Source: Cytophagales bacterium | GTDB lineage: Bacteria; Bacteroidota; Bacteroidia; Cytophagales; Cyclobacteriaceae | Direction of reading: 5' to 3' | NCBI GenBank assembly: GCA_022360055.1 | Contig: JAKSDO010000130.1 | Coordinates: 1 to 42,379 of the forward strand | Length of the DNA: 42,379 nt | In this document: piece after piece, positions 9,504 through 17,933 of the stretch | Layout: the number at the start of each line of letters is the position of its first letter | Position numbering within the stretch: position 1 is the stretch's first letter | Position numbers and translations under genes: made by a program | The notes under the pieces: generated by a model | Databases searched by the model: none | What the model saw: the letters and a program-made list of their open reading frames with translations, nothing else | Told to the model about the DNA's origin: nothing

Positions 9504-9953
9504 ATGATGAACCGGATAAAAAGTCTATTGTTTTTACTCGGGGTTTTGTCTGTTACAGTTGCTTGTTCTCCGGTCCCGGACAAACATCCCAACATCATAA
9601 TGGTGTTTATCGATGATATGGGATGAACGGATTTGTCCTGTTTTGGAAACAGGGATGCGCAAACGCCAAATATTGACAGGTTGGCTTCCGAAGGGATTAT
9701 TTTTGAGCAATTCTATGTAAATTCTCCCATCTGTTCCCCTTCGCGGGTCGCTATATCAACCGGGCAGTATCCGCAGCGTTACCAAATCACGTCTTATCTT
9801 GGCTTCCGCGATCAAAATGCCTGAAGGGGGATAAAAAACTGGCTTGATCCAAAAGCACCTATATTGGCGCGTACTTTAAAAGAAGCAGGCTATGCCACCG
9901 GCCATTTCGGCAAATGGCACATGGTGAGGTTTCTGCAAATTTTAAAAAGATAA
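9504..9953 (+). pseudogene. Broken type I sulfatase (N-terminal remnant with two in-frame TGA codons)
   Basis: The frame starting at the ATG at 9504 encodes a lipoprotein-like signal peptide (TVAC lipobox) followed by clear sulfatase text: HPNIIMVFIDDMG, TPNIDRLASEGIIFEQFY, ICSPSRVAISTGQYPQRY and GYATGHFGKWHM. The CSPSR motif is the site of formylglycine formation. TGA codons interrupt the frame at 9624-9626 and 9822-9824, both where the family has tryptophan (MG-W-TDLSC and NA-W-RG), so single G-to-A changes explain them. After GKWHM the family sequence is lost and the frame stops at 9951. A full sulfatase is about 450-550 residues; only about 150 remain. It once completed the glycan cluster and is now inactive. 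Confidence 0.9.
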
Positions 9954-10133
9954 AAAATGATTGACCGGCTCTCAGGGAGAGCAACTTCAACAGACCAGTT
10001 TTGCCCGGAACGGAGATATGAGCAGTGTATATAGGCTACGGAGCGGCGATTCCGAAAGCTGGACGGTTACTGGATTACTGCGCATTTTTTACATGTCGCC
10101 GCCCGGTTTACGGAAATGGGAATAGAGCTATAA
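9954..10133. other. Degraded sequence between the sulfatase remnant and purL
   Basis: This stretch is relatively GC-rich compared with normal spacers. It contains an open plus-strand frame of about 55 codons (about 9959-10125, including the words SFARNGDMSSVYRL) that has no start codon and that I cannot assign. It is most likely residue from the deleted downstream part of the sulfatase or of another lost gene. No terminator for purL, whose stop is at 10134, is obvious. Confidence 0.4.
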
Positions 10134-13100
10134 TCAAATCTCCCGTTTCATTTTCTCCTCTATCCATGCTCTGGCATTTACAAATGCCTCCACCCACGGC
10201 GTAATCTCATCTCCAGGCCTGTCCGGATAATATGCCCAGTTCCATGGATAGGTCGCTCTTTCCAGGTGGGGCATCATCACGAGATGTCTTCCGTCTGCCG
10301 AGCACAGGGAAGCTGTGTCGAAATCCGATCCGTTCGGGTTGGCGGGATATGAAGATTTGGAATATTTCATGGGAATGTGGTAGGCCGCTTCTTCTTTGGG
10401 CAAATTAAATTTCCCTTCGCCATGAGCTACCCAGATTCCAAGTTTGCTGCCGCTCAGAGAACCGAGCATTACGGAATTATTTTCCAACACATCGACATTC
10501 AGGAATGCGGATTCGAATTTACCCGAATCGTTATGCAGCATTTTGGGCTTTTCGTCATGATCGGGAGTCACAACGCCAAGTTCGATCATAAGCTGGCAGC
10601 CGTTGCAAACTCCCAAACTTAAAGTGTCCTTTCGAGCGTAAAAGTTATCCAGTGCTTCTTTTGCCTTTGGATTGTAAATAAAAGCGCCGGCCCAACCCTT
10701 TGCCGAACCGAGAACATCGGAATTTGAGAATCCACCGACAAAAACAATCATGTTGATATCTTTGAGCGTTTCTCTTCCGGAGATCAAATCCGTCATATGC
10801 ACATCTTTTACGTCGAGTCCGGCCAAATGCATCGTCCAGGCCATCTCGCGATCGCCGTTCACGCCTTTTTCCCGGATGATGGCGGCCTTAATTCCGGTTG
10901 AGTTTTTTCTTGCGGGATCAATGTTGTATTCGGAAAACTTTCCGGTAAATTGTTGAGGGAATCGAAAATCCAGAGCATTCCGTTTGTAATGCTCATATCG
11001 TTCCCGGGCGAGCTCTTCTCCACTCTGTTTTTTGTCGAGCAAATAAGATGTCTTAAACCACAAATCTCTCATTTCTTCAATATCCAGCTCAAATTGGGTA
11101 TGAATGTCGATAATTCTCAATTCATGCTTTGAATGGAGCTTGCCGATTCTGTTAAACCTGATTCCCTCCTCCTCAAGAACCTTTATTGCCTTTCCGTTGC
11201 CTTCCACTTGAATGATAAGGCCCGGATTTTGGCTGAATAAAGTTTTTACGAGCACAGCTTCCTGTATGGAAGACAAATCCAGATCCAGGCCAAGCCCGGT
11301 TTGGGCGAAGGTCATTTCAAGAAGCGCGGTGATCATCCCTCCCGCGGAAATATCGTGTCCGGAAAGGATCAGATCTTCGCGAATCAATTTTTGAACAACT
11401 TCAAACACGTATTTAAAATAAGCCGGATCGCTTACATCAGGCGCTTCATTGCCCAATTTGTTAAATATCTGCCCGAAGCTTGAACCTCCAAGCTTAAATG
11501 AGTCTTTTGAGAGATCGATGTGAAGAATCACCGAATCCGGGACATCTTTGATGACCGGCTCAACCACTTTCTTAATGTCCGATACTTCGCCGGCGGCAGA
11601 AATGATTACTGTTCCGGGGGCGTAGACCACCTCGTCGTTCCCGTATTTTTGAGTCATGGAAAGTGAATCCTTACCGGTCGGAATGTTTATTCCAAGGGCC
11701 AGGGCAAAATCGGAGGCGGCCTGTACGGCCTCGTAGAGCCGGGCGTCTTCCCCCGGATTTTTACATGGCCACATCCAGTTGGCGCTCAACGAAACTCCGC
11801 TTAACCCACCTTCAATAGGCGCCCAAATGATATTCGTTAGTGATTCGGCAATGGAAAGCACGGATCCTTTTTTAGGATCGACCAGGGCTGCTGCCGGAGC
11901 ATGTCCTATAGCTGTAGCAAGCCCTTTTTTCCCCTGATAATCCAAGGCGCTGACACCAAGATTGTTCAACGGCAATTGCAGGGGGCCGGCGCATTGTTGT
12001 TTGGCTACTTTACCGGTTACGGACCGGTCAACTTTATTTGTAAGCCAGTCCTTGCAGGCAACCTCTTCCAGCAGGAGCACCTGCTTCACGTAATCCGGTA
12101 TCTTTGAGGCGTCACATTCGAGGTCTTCGTATTGGCGGTCGATTGACTGATCCCGAATTATTGTTTTTGGCGGATTTCCGAACATATCCTCAATTTTGAG
12201 ATCAATCGGTTTTGTTCTGCCGTCGCCGTGATCAAATGTAAACTGATGATCACCGGTGGTTTCGCCGATGATATACATCGGTGCGCGTTCCCTGTCGGAA
12301 ATGTCCCTGAGCAATTTGGTATCTTCTTCTTTTAGGATCAGTCCCATTCGCTCCTGGGATTCGTTGCCCACAATTTCTTTGTCGGAAAGGGTCGGATCCC
12401 CTATGGGCAATCGATCAATTAGAATTTTTCCGCCAATATTTTCCACAAGCTCGGAAAGGCAATTCAGATGTCCTCCGGCGCCGTGATCATGAATCGAAAT
12501 GATCGGATTTTCTTTCGATTCGGCAAGTGCCCGTATGGCATTGGATACTCTTTTTTGCATTTCAGGATTTGACCTTTGAACCGCATTCAATTCTATTGAA
12601 TTATCGTATTCGCCGGTAGCAACCGATGAAACGGCGCCACCCCCCATGCCAATTCGATAATTGTCGCCACCCATCAGCACAATTTTCTCACCTTTCTTTG
12701 GCTCACCCTTCAAACTGTCTTTTTTCTTGCCGTAACCTATTCCTCCGGCCAGCATGATCACCTTGTCATACCCATATTCTTTTCCGTCTTCAAAATGCTC
12801 GAAGGTAAGCAAGCTGCCACAAATAAGCGGTTGGCCAAATTTGTTGCCAAAGTCCGATGCTCCGTTTGAGGCCTTAATGAGTATCTCTCCGGGGGTCTGG
12901 TAAAGCCATTTTCTGGGTTTGATGTTTTTTTCCCATTTTCGTTCCCCGTCCAGCCTTGGATATGAAGTCATGTAAACGGCGGTTCCCGCAAGCGGCATAG
13001 CGGCTTTACCTCCGCCGATCCGGTCGCGGATCTCGCCGCCGCTTCCCGTCGCCGCCCCGTTAAACGGCTCTACGGTGGTGGGGAAATTATGCGTTTCGGC

Positions 13101-13832
13101 CTTTAGAGATAAGACAGATTCAAATGGTTCTGTCCTGAAATATTCGGGGACATCCTGGCGGATTGGGGCGAATTGCTCAATTGTGGGTCCCTGAATAAAA
13201 GCACAGTTATCTTTATACGCTGAGACAACCCTGTTGGGATTTGTATTTGTGGTCAGTTTAATGAGTTGAAAAAGAGAGGCCCCTTTTTCCTCATTGTCAA
13301 TTATAAAGGTGCCGTTAAAGATTTTGTGCCGGCAGTGCTCCGAATTTACCTGAGAAAACCCGAAAATCTCACTATCGGTCAATTGGCGATTGAGTTTTTT
13401 GCTCAACGTCTCCAGGTATTTGATTTCTTCTTCGCTCAGCGCCAGGCCTTCCTGTGTGTTGTAGGAAGCAATGTCATCTATGAACCGGACCGGTTCAGGT
13501 TGTTTGTTGATCGTAAATAGTTGCTGGTCAAGGTCCGTATAAACCTGTTGGAGCATCGGATCATATTCAGGATCGATATCTTCCGTAAGAGTAAATTCTT
13601 CAACGCGTTCAATGCCCTTGACGCCCATATTCTGTGCGATCTCAACCGCATTGGTGCTCCACGGGGTAATCATTTCCCTGCGCGGGCCAATGAAGGTCCC
13701 CTCCATGATATCGGTATCGATAAATTTAGCTTCGCTAAACAGCCATTTTAGCTTGTCGATGTCAATTTTATCGAGCTTCCGGTTTGTTTTAACAGCCAGA
13801 TAGGCCTTTGATGACCTGAAAAATAATACCAT
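10134..13832 (-). CDS. purL: Phosphoribosylformylglycinamidine synthase, large single-chain type
   Basis: This cytosolic enzyme makes formylglycinamidine ribonucleotide from FGAR, glutamine and ATP in de novo purine synthesis. The 1232-residue length is that of the fused proteobacterial/Bacteroidota PurL, which carries its own glutaminase, so no separate purS or purQ is needed. Visible signatures are the synthase motifs KAETHNFPTTVEPFNGAATG and HDHGAGGH, a second synthase half (SLSANWMWPCKN, PTGKDSLSM), and a C-terminal class I glutamine amidotransferase with Cys1076 in GVCNGCQ and HLERATYPWNW near the end. The ATG at 13832 gives MVLFFRSS, typical for the family. It stands alone on the minus strand with a -7 box match 35 bases upstream. 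Confidence 0.97.
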   Translation of the reverse strand: MVLFFRSSKAYLAVKTNRKLDKIDIDKLKWLFSEAKFIDTDIMEGTFIGPRREMITPWSTNAVEIAQNMGVKGIERVEEFTLTEDIDPEYDPMLQQVYTDLDQQLFTINKQPEPVRFIDDIASYNTQEGLALSEEEIKYLETLSKKLNRQLTDSEIFGFSQVNSEHCRHKIFNGTFIIDNEEKGASLFQLIKLTTNTNPNRVVSAYKDNCAFIQGPTIEQFAPIRQDVPEYFRTEPFESVLSLKAETHNFPTTVEPFNGAATGSGGEIRDRIGGGKAAMPLAGTAVYMTSYPRLDGERKWEKNIKPRKWLYQTPGEILIKASNGASDFGNKFGQPLICGSLLTFEHFEDGKEYGYDKVIMLAGGIGYGKKKDSLKGEPKKGEKIVLMGGDNYRIGMGGGAVSSVATGEYDNSIELNAVQRSNPEMQKRVSNAIRALAESKENPIISIHDHGAGGHLNCLSELVENIGGKILIDRLPIGDPTLSDKEIVGNESQERMGLILKEEDTKLLRDISDRERAPMYIIGETTGDHQFTFDHGDGRTKPIDLKIEDMFGNPPKTIIRDQSIDRQYEDLECDASKIPDYVKQVLLLEEVACKDWLTNKVDRSVTGKVAKQQCAGPLQLPLNNLGVSALDYQGKKGLATAIGHAPAAALVDPKKGSVLSIAESLTNIIWAPIEGGLSGVSLSANWMWPCKNPGEDARLYEAVQAASDFALALGINIPTGKDSLSMTQKYGNDEVVYAPGTVIISAAGEVSDIKKVVEPVIKDVPDSVILHIDLSKDSFKLGGSSFGQIFNKLGNEAPDVSDPAYFKYVFEVVQKLIREDLILSGHDISAGGMITALLEMTFAQTGLGLDLDLSSIQEAVLVKTLFSQNPGLIIQVEGNGKAIKVLEEEGIRFNRIGKLHSKHELRIIDIHTQFELDIEEMRDLWFKTSYLLDKKQSGEELARERYEHYKRNALDFRFPQQFTGKFSEYNIDPARKNSTGIKAAIIREKGVNGDREMAWTMHLAGLDVKDVHMTDLISGRETLKDINMIVFVGGFSNSDVLGSAKGWAGAFIYNPKAKEALDNFYARKDTLSLGVCNGCQLMIELGVVTPDHDEKPKMLHNDSGKFESAFLNVDVLENNSVMLGSLSGSKLGIWVAHGEGKFNLPKEEAAYHIPMKYSKSSYPANPNGSDFDTASLCSADGRHLVMMPHLERATYPWNWAYYPDRPGDEITPWVEAFVNARAWIEEKMKREI

Positions 13833-13866
13833 ACGGAAAGAAATTAAGCAGTTCTGAAATTCACCG

Positions 13867-13874
13867 CAAAAGTA
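13867..13874 (-). promoter_or_regulatory. Candidate -7 box for purL
   Basis: On the minus strand this reads TACTTTTG, an exact match to the Bacteroidota TAnnTTTG element. It lies 35 bases upstream of the purL ATG, giving a leader of roughly 25-30 bases. A TTTC about 17 bases further upstream is an imperfect -33 TTTG. The motif is short and would occur by chance, so this is support from position only. Confidence 0.4.
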
Positions 13875-14049
13875 AGAAAAGTATGGAGATGAAACCGTTT
13901 TGCCGATTAGATATTTTGTGTGGCTTTACGTTAAATTTCAATCTGCCGGGAAATATGCCGTGGACTGCCGGTCTATAACATGATTGATCCGGAGAATTGC
14001 TGCATTCCTGGCAAAAGATCCCGCACCACCGCTAAACCGGATTCTAAAG

Positions 14050-14081
14050 GCCGGCTTCTTTTGAGATCGGAAGAAGCCGGC
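14050..14081. repeat. Perfect 11-bp hairpin (GCCGGCTTCTT / AAGAAGCCGGC)
   Basis: GCCGGCTTCTT at 14050-14060 and AAGAAGCCGGC at 14071-14081 are exact reverse complements separated by a 10-base loop. No T-tract follows on either strand, so it is not a classic intrinsic terminator. Lying between divergent genes, it could be an operator, a processing site or the remains of a terminator from a lost gene. Confidence 0.65.
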
Positions 14082-14203
14082 GCCGAACCTTGCACAATAT
14101 GCGCGGCAGATAAAATTTTATGTATGAATGATTGGTTTGTTGAACATCAGTATTTTAATATTCAAAAAATAATCGTAACCTTAGTAAACAAACTTTTCAT
14201 ATT

Positions 14204-15358
14204 ATGCGCTTTCCAATAATATTCATTTTTGCGGTTATGCAATTTTTTTTTAGTGATCTTTTTGCCAGTACAAAAAACTTGGAGCATCCCAGAGAGCTAT
14301 TTTATATCGGAACTTTTTCTGAGAACGGCAGCCTGGGAATTTACGTTTATGATTACGATCGGAAAAATCATAGGTACGACCTTTTGCAGACGATAATATC
14401 GAAGGAAAGCCCCTCCTTCCTCGATGTAAGTCCCGATGGAAGGTTTTTGTTTTCAGCAAATAGGGGAAGTCTGGACGGAGAAGAAAGCTGGGGTTCAATT
14501 ACCTCTTTTGCGATTGATCGATCTTCAGGGAAACTTTCAATTGTCCAAAATCAATATTCATTCGGGGATAGCCCATGTCATGTAAGCGTCCATCCGTCGG
14601 GGAAGTATATTTTTGTGAGTCATTATATCAGCGGGAATTTTGTTGTGTTGCCGGTAGACCGGGAAGGGAAAATCGGTGCCCCAACGGCAAATATTCAGTT
14701 GGAGGGAAAAGGCACGATCATGCCCAGGCAGGAAAAGCCGCATACACATGCTGCAGTTCCCTCGCCCGACGGGAGGTACTTGTATGTCTCTGATCTGGGG
14801 TTGGATAAAATATTGATTTATAAGTTCGATGATAAAACGGGCGGCGTTTTACCTGCAGAGCAGCCTTTTATCAGGACCATGCCCGGTGCGGGCCCAAGAC
14901 ACTTCACATTTCATCCCGGGGGAGCGATTGCTTTTTCTGCAGAAGAAATATCCTCATCGATTTGCAGTTATGAAGTTAATCCGGAAACTGGCGGATTGAT
15001 ATTGATTCAAAGACTTCCGGCGCTTCCTCCGGCTTTCTTCGGCGATAATACGAGTGCCGATATACACACCAGCCCGGACGGCAAGTACGTGTACATTTCA
15101 AACAGAGGTTATAACGGTCTGGGCATGTTTAAGGTTAGCGGTAAGGGGAAAATGAAAAACATTGGATACATGCCGACAATCGGCCGGCGGCCGAGGAGCT
15201 TTTTACCGGATCCGAAGGGGGTGTTTATGCTTGTCGGGAACAGGGATTCAAATGAGGTAAATATATTTTTAATGGAAAAAGATGGCACGTTGACAGATAC
15301 AAGCGGTTACCTGTCCGTTCCTTCGCCGGTTTGTATTAAGTATTTGGAAATCAACTGA
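14204..15358 (+). CDS. Secreted lactonase-type seven-bladed beta-propeller (6-phosphogluconolactonase/YbhE-like)
   Basis: This 384-residue protein has an N-terminal signal peptide (hydrophobic residues 4-20, cleavage near LFA-S) and the repeat pattern of the lactonase propeller family. Blade signatures recur: SPSFLDVSPDGRFLFSANRG, SPCHVSVHPSGKYIFVSHY, THAAVPSPDGRYLYVSDLG, GPRHFTFHPGG, IHTSPDGKYVYISNRGYN and GRRPRSFLPDPKG. The SNRG and GPRH words are typical of the Pgl/YbhE branch. Cytosolic relatives hydrolyse 6-phosphogluconolactone; a secreted copy is more likely to act on another lactone or to have a different role, so I do not name it pgl. It is convergent with the outer-membrane protein gene, with only 9 bases between the stops. 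Confidence 0.85.
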   Translation: MRFPIIFIFAVMQFFFSDLFASTKNLEHPRELFYIGTFSENGSLGIYVYDYDRKNHRYDLLQTIISKESPSFLDVSPDGRFLFSANRGSLDGEESWGSITSFAIDRSSGKLSIVQNQYSFGDSPCHVSVHPSGKYIFVSHYISGNFVVLPVDREGKIGAPTANIQLEGKGTIMPRQEKPHTHAAVPSPDGRYLYVSDLGLDKILIYKFDDKTGGVLPAEQPFIRTMPGAGPRHFTFHPGGAIAFSAEEISSSICSYEVNPETGGLILIQRLPALPPAFFGDNTSADIHTSPDGKYVYISNRGYNGLGMFKVSGKGKMKNIGYMPTIGRRPRSFLPDPKGVFMLVGNRDSNEVNIFLMEKDGTLTDTSGYLSVPSPVCIKYLEIN

Positions 15359-15367
15359 GCGGTTCTT

Positions 15368-16378
15368 TTACTTGCCAAAGCTTTCGACCTGGTATCTCAA
15401 TTGGGTTGAGAAAACGGGGAAAGAGATTTTGGCAAGCGCGAAAAAGCCGCTTTTCTTGAGTCCGGGCCGATAACCGAGTTCAGCTCCGTAAGCCCAGCTA
15501 AATTGGCGATTGAATTTACCTTCCAGACCTGCACGGAATCCAAGGACGCTTTTTTGAATTGGTTCGGCCGAATATCTGGCCCCGTCGATATAGATATCAT
15601 CAACAGTAACCATGGGAGTAAAGTTGATATCAAAGAAGGTGGTAAATATCAGATCATTGACCAGGGTGCCGTAAATTTTATCCGGTTGAACGGCCACGTT
15701 TTTTATGAATGTCATCGATCCTCCGATATAGAAACCGACCGAAGACATATTCCCGTAAACGGATTCATCCGCGCCAATTTCTCCTCCTTCGTCGGCGACG
15801 AGGGTCACCTCCTGTTTTTCCATGATTCGGTTATAATCAACGGATGATTTATAGGCCATACCTCCAAATCGGGCGCCGTATATTCGTCTGGCTTTTGTCG
15901 GTATGATGGTGTGTAATGGTACAGTTGCAGCCCATTTATCCCCTTTGTACCTTTTGGAATATAAAATAAATTTTGTTTCGGTATCCCGCTCTTCGTCTTT
16001 TATGTGGTATGTCCCTAGCAATTCGCCATATAAAAACCCCCTGGCTTCATTGTCGACGGTGCTGTTTGTATAAGCCGCGTGCCTTGTAAGATCAAATGAC
16101 CTTCCATATGGCGTCCGTACGTGGGCCTCAAAATTGGCGAGATTTTTCAAATAGTATTGCGCTTTAATTCCCCAGCCAACCGTTGTATTTGTTGCAAATA
16201 ACTCACCGTACATGGGCTGTATGTGAACAAACAGCTTATTTATATCGTATGGAGTGTCGTACAATTCTTCATAAGTTAAGGTTTTTGCATCCTTGTTTAA
16301 GTTTACATTCTGCGCATATGACTTGCTTTGCAGGGCAAAAATTAAAAACAATGAAAAAATAGTAAGTATTCTTTTCAC
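15368..16378 (-). CDS. Putative outer-membrane beta-barrel protein, unassigned
   Basis: I do not recognise a named family. The protein has 336 residues with a clear signal peptide (hydrophobic residues 4-16, cleavage after SYAQ). The rest is built of alternating aromatic and polar strands (for example YGELFATNTTVGWGIKAQYYL, VGFYIGGSMTF) with charged turns, and ends with strand-like segments after AYGAELGYRPGL. Length and pattern fit a 12- to 14-stranded outer-membrane barrel of the kind common in Bacteroidota. No periplasmic plug or OmpA-like domain is seen. It is transcribed alone; a -7 box match lies 56 bases upstream of the ATG. Function is unknown. Confidence 0.7.
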   Translation of the reverse strand: MKRILTIFSLFLIFALQSKSYAQNVNLNKDAKTLTYEELYDTPYDINKLFVHIQPMYGELFATNTTVGWGIKAQYYLKNLANFEAHVRTPYGRSFDLTRHAAYTNSTVDNEARGFLYGELLGTYHIKDEERDTETKFILYSKRYKGDKWAATVPLHTIIPTKARRIYGARFGGMAYKSSVDYNRIMEKQEVTLVADEGGEIGADESVYGNMSSVGFYIGGSMTFIKNVAVQPDKIYGTLVNDLIFTTFFDINFTPMVTVDDIYIDGARYSAEPIQKSVLGFRAGLEGKFNRQFSWAYGAELGYRPGLKKSGFFALAKISFPVFSTQLRYQVESFGK

Positions 16379-16433
16379 CTTGAAAAAGATTTAATTAAGA
16401 GATAATGGCCGTTCGGGTCGCCGATGACCTAAA

Positions 16434-16441
16434 CAAATATA
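16434..16441 (-). promoter_or_regulatory. Candidate -7 box for the outer-membrane protein gene
   Basis: The minus strand reads TATATTTG, an exact TAnnTTTG match, 56 bases upstream of the ATG at 16378. No good TTTG is present at the -33 distance. The AT-rich surroundings raise the chance-match rate. Confidence 0.38.
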
Positions 16442-16632
16442 TCTATTAATTTATATGAAGGAAAAGGGCCTTCGTAACACCGTTGCGGGAAGGATGTAAG
16501 ATTTTAATTGAAAATTATGTTTACGAAAAGCGCTCTTACAAAAACAGCGAAAATCCCGAGTTCGAAATGATAAGCAAAACTTTAAATACGATTATCTTAG
16601 GTCTTGAGAATTAGTAGCTTGCAAGATGAATA

Positions 16633-17925
16633 TTACAGAATTGTATGTAGTGATTTCAGGTTTGATTCGACGATCTGATCAGCTATTGCTTCATCGATGG
16701 CGGTGGAAATAAATAAAGACTCAAATTGAGAGGGCGCCACGTAAACACCGCGTTCCAGCATGGCATTGAAATATCTCCCAAAAAGCTCCGCATCCGAAGT
16801 CTTCGCCGAATCAAAATCCGTCACATCTTTTTCGGTAAAAAACAGACTGATCATCGAGCCTATTCGATTTATCGTATAATCCTTACCGATGGATTTCAGG
16901 TTTGACCGGAATCCGTTTTCGATTTTTTTGGTCATTCTGTCGAGTTGGGCATACGTATCATCGTTGTCGTTTAAGTAGCTCAACATCGCCAGGCCTGCGC
17001 TCATTGCGATGGGATTTCCGCTAAGGGTTCCCGCCTGATATACAGGTCCTGCGGGGGAGACGCAATCCATAATTTCTTTGTTCCCGCCATAAGCGCCGAC
17101 AGGCATTCCGCCACCAATGATTTTACCCAGCGTCGTAAGGTCCGGATGTATGCCAAAAACTTCCTGTGCGCCTCCTTTGGCCAATCTGAATCCTGTCATT
17201 ACTTCATCGAAGATCAGAATGATTCCATGGTCGTCGCACAACTGTCTCAGCCCCGCCAGGAATCCTTCTTTTGGCAAAACGCAACCCATGTTTCCGGCAA
17301 CAGGTTCGATAATTATTGCCGCGACCTCACCTTCGTTTCTATCGATAAGCTTGCGCACGGATTCGAGGTCATTGTACGGAGCCGTCAGTGTATCATTGGC
17401 CGTACCTCTTGTTACGCCCGGGCTGTCCGGAGTGCCCATGGTCGCGACACCGCTGCCGGCAGCAATTAAAAATGAATCTCCATGACCGTGATAGCAGCCT
17501 TCGAATTTTATGATTTTATCTTTGCCTGTAAATCCTCTTGCCAACCGGATGGCAGACATTGTCGCTTCGGTACCGGAATTAACCATACGTACCTTTTCAA
17601 TGGAAGGGACCATGTGGATGATCAATTCCGCAATTCTTACTTCCGCAGCGGTAGGCCCGCCAAAAGAAGGTGATCTTTTTAGCGCTTTTACCACGGCTTC
17701 CTCGATCATTTCGTGGGCGTGACCGAGAATCATTGGTCCCCAGGAATTGATCAGTTCGATATACTTGTTGCCGTCCTCATCGAACATGTAGGGGCCCTTG
17801 GCCGAACGAATGAATAAAGGATCTCCTCCGACAGCTTTAAACGCCCGCACCGGTGAATTTACTCCGCCGGGAATAAGATTTATTGCTTGCTCAAACAGCG
17901 ATTTACTTTTGTCTTTTAACGGCAT
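16633..17925 (-). CDS. hemL: Glutamate-1-semialdehyde 2,1-aminomutase
   Basis: This cytosolic PLP enzyme converts glutamate-1-semialdehyde to 5-aminolevulinate in the C5 route of haem synthesis. The 430 residues match the family length. Signatures include [47 protein letters not shown]-type text, and Lys268 in [17 protein letters not shown] as the PLP-binding lysine. [13 protein letters not shown] follows, as is usual. The ATG at 17925 lies 8 bases after the stop of the upstream periplasmic-binding-fold gene, so it is in the guaA transcript unit. No other haem gene is in the window. Confidence 0.96.
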   Translation of the reverse strand: MPLKDKSKSLFEQAINLIPGGVNSPVRAFKAVGGDPLFIRSAKGPYMFDEDGNKYIELINSWGPMILGHAHEMIEEAVVKALKRSPSFGGPTAAEVRIAELIIHMVPSIEKVRMVNSGTEATMSAIRLARGFTGKDKIIKFEGCYHGHGDSFLIAAGSGVATMGTPDSPGVTRGTANDTLTAPYNDLESVRKLIDRNEGEVAAIIIEPVAGNMGCVLPKEGFLAGLRQLCDDHGIILIFDEVMTGFRLAKGGAQEVFGIHPDLTTLGKIIGGGMPVGAYGGNKEIMDCVSPAGPVYQAGTLSGNPIAMSAGLAMLSYLNDNDDTYAQLDRMTKKIENGFRSNLKSIGKDYTINRIGSMISLFFTEKDVTDFDSAKTSDAELFGRYFNAMLERGVYVAPSQFESLFISTAIDEAIADQIVESNLKSLHTIL

Positions 17926-17933
17926 TGATATTT

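Larger units (their letters stand above)
13833..14203. other. Divergent spacer between purL and the lactonase-like gene
   Basis: This 371-base spacer must contain the promoters of both flanking genes, which are transcribed away from each other. It holds the purL -7 candidate and the perfect hairpin at 14050-14081. A plus-strand frame at 13980-14219 has no family resemblance and straddles the hairpin and the next gene start, so I do not call it. Its GC-rich middle (about 13980-14100) contrasts with AT-rich ends. Confidence 0.5.

Noticed and set aside
9504-9953. TGA read as tryptophan (alternative genetic code or recoding) in the sulfatase frame
   Set aside because: Intact genes in the window end with TGA (for example hisC, the STAND gene at 39293 and the barrel gene at 40372), and the sulfatase frame also loses family similarity and is truncated, so decay explains the codons.
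14063-14076. Resemblance of GAGATCGGAAGAAGC to a sequencing adapter start
   Set aside because: The match is short, lies inside one arm of a perfect hairpin and is flanked by continuous genomic sequence, so it is most likely coincidence.
13980-14219. Small plus-strand frame before the lactonase-like gene
   Set aside because: It runs across the hairpin and into the start of the next gene, is cysteine- and arginine-rich in a non-protein-like way, and matches nothing I know.
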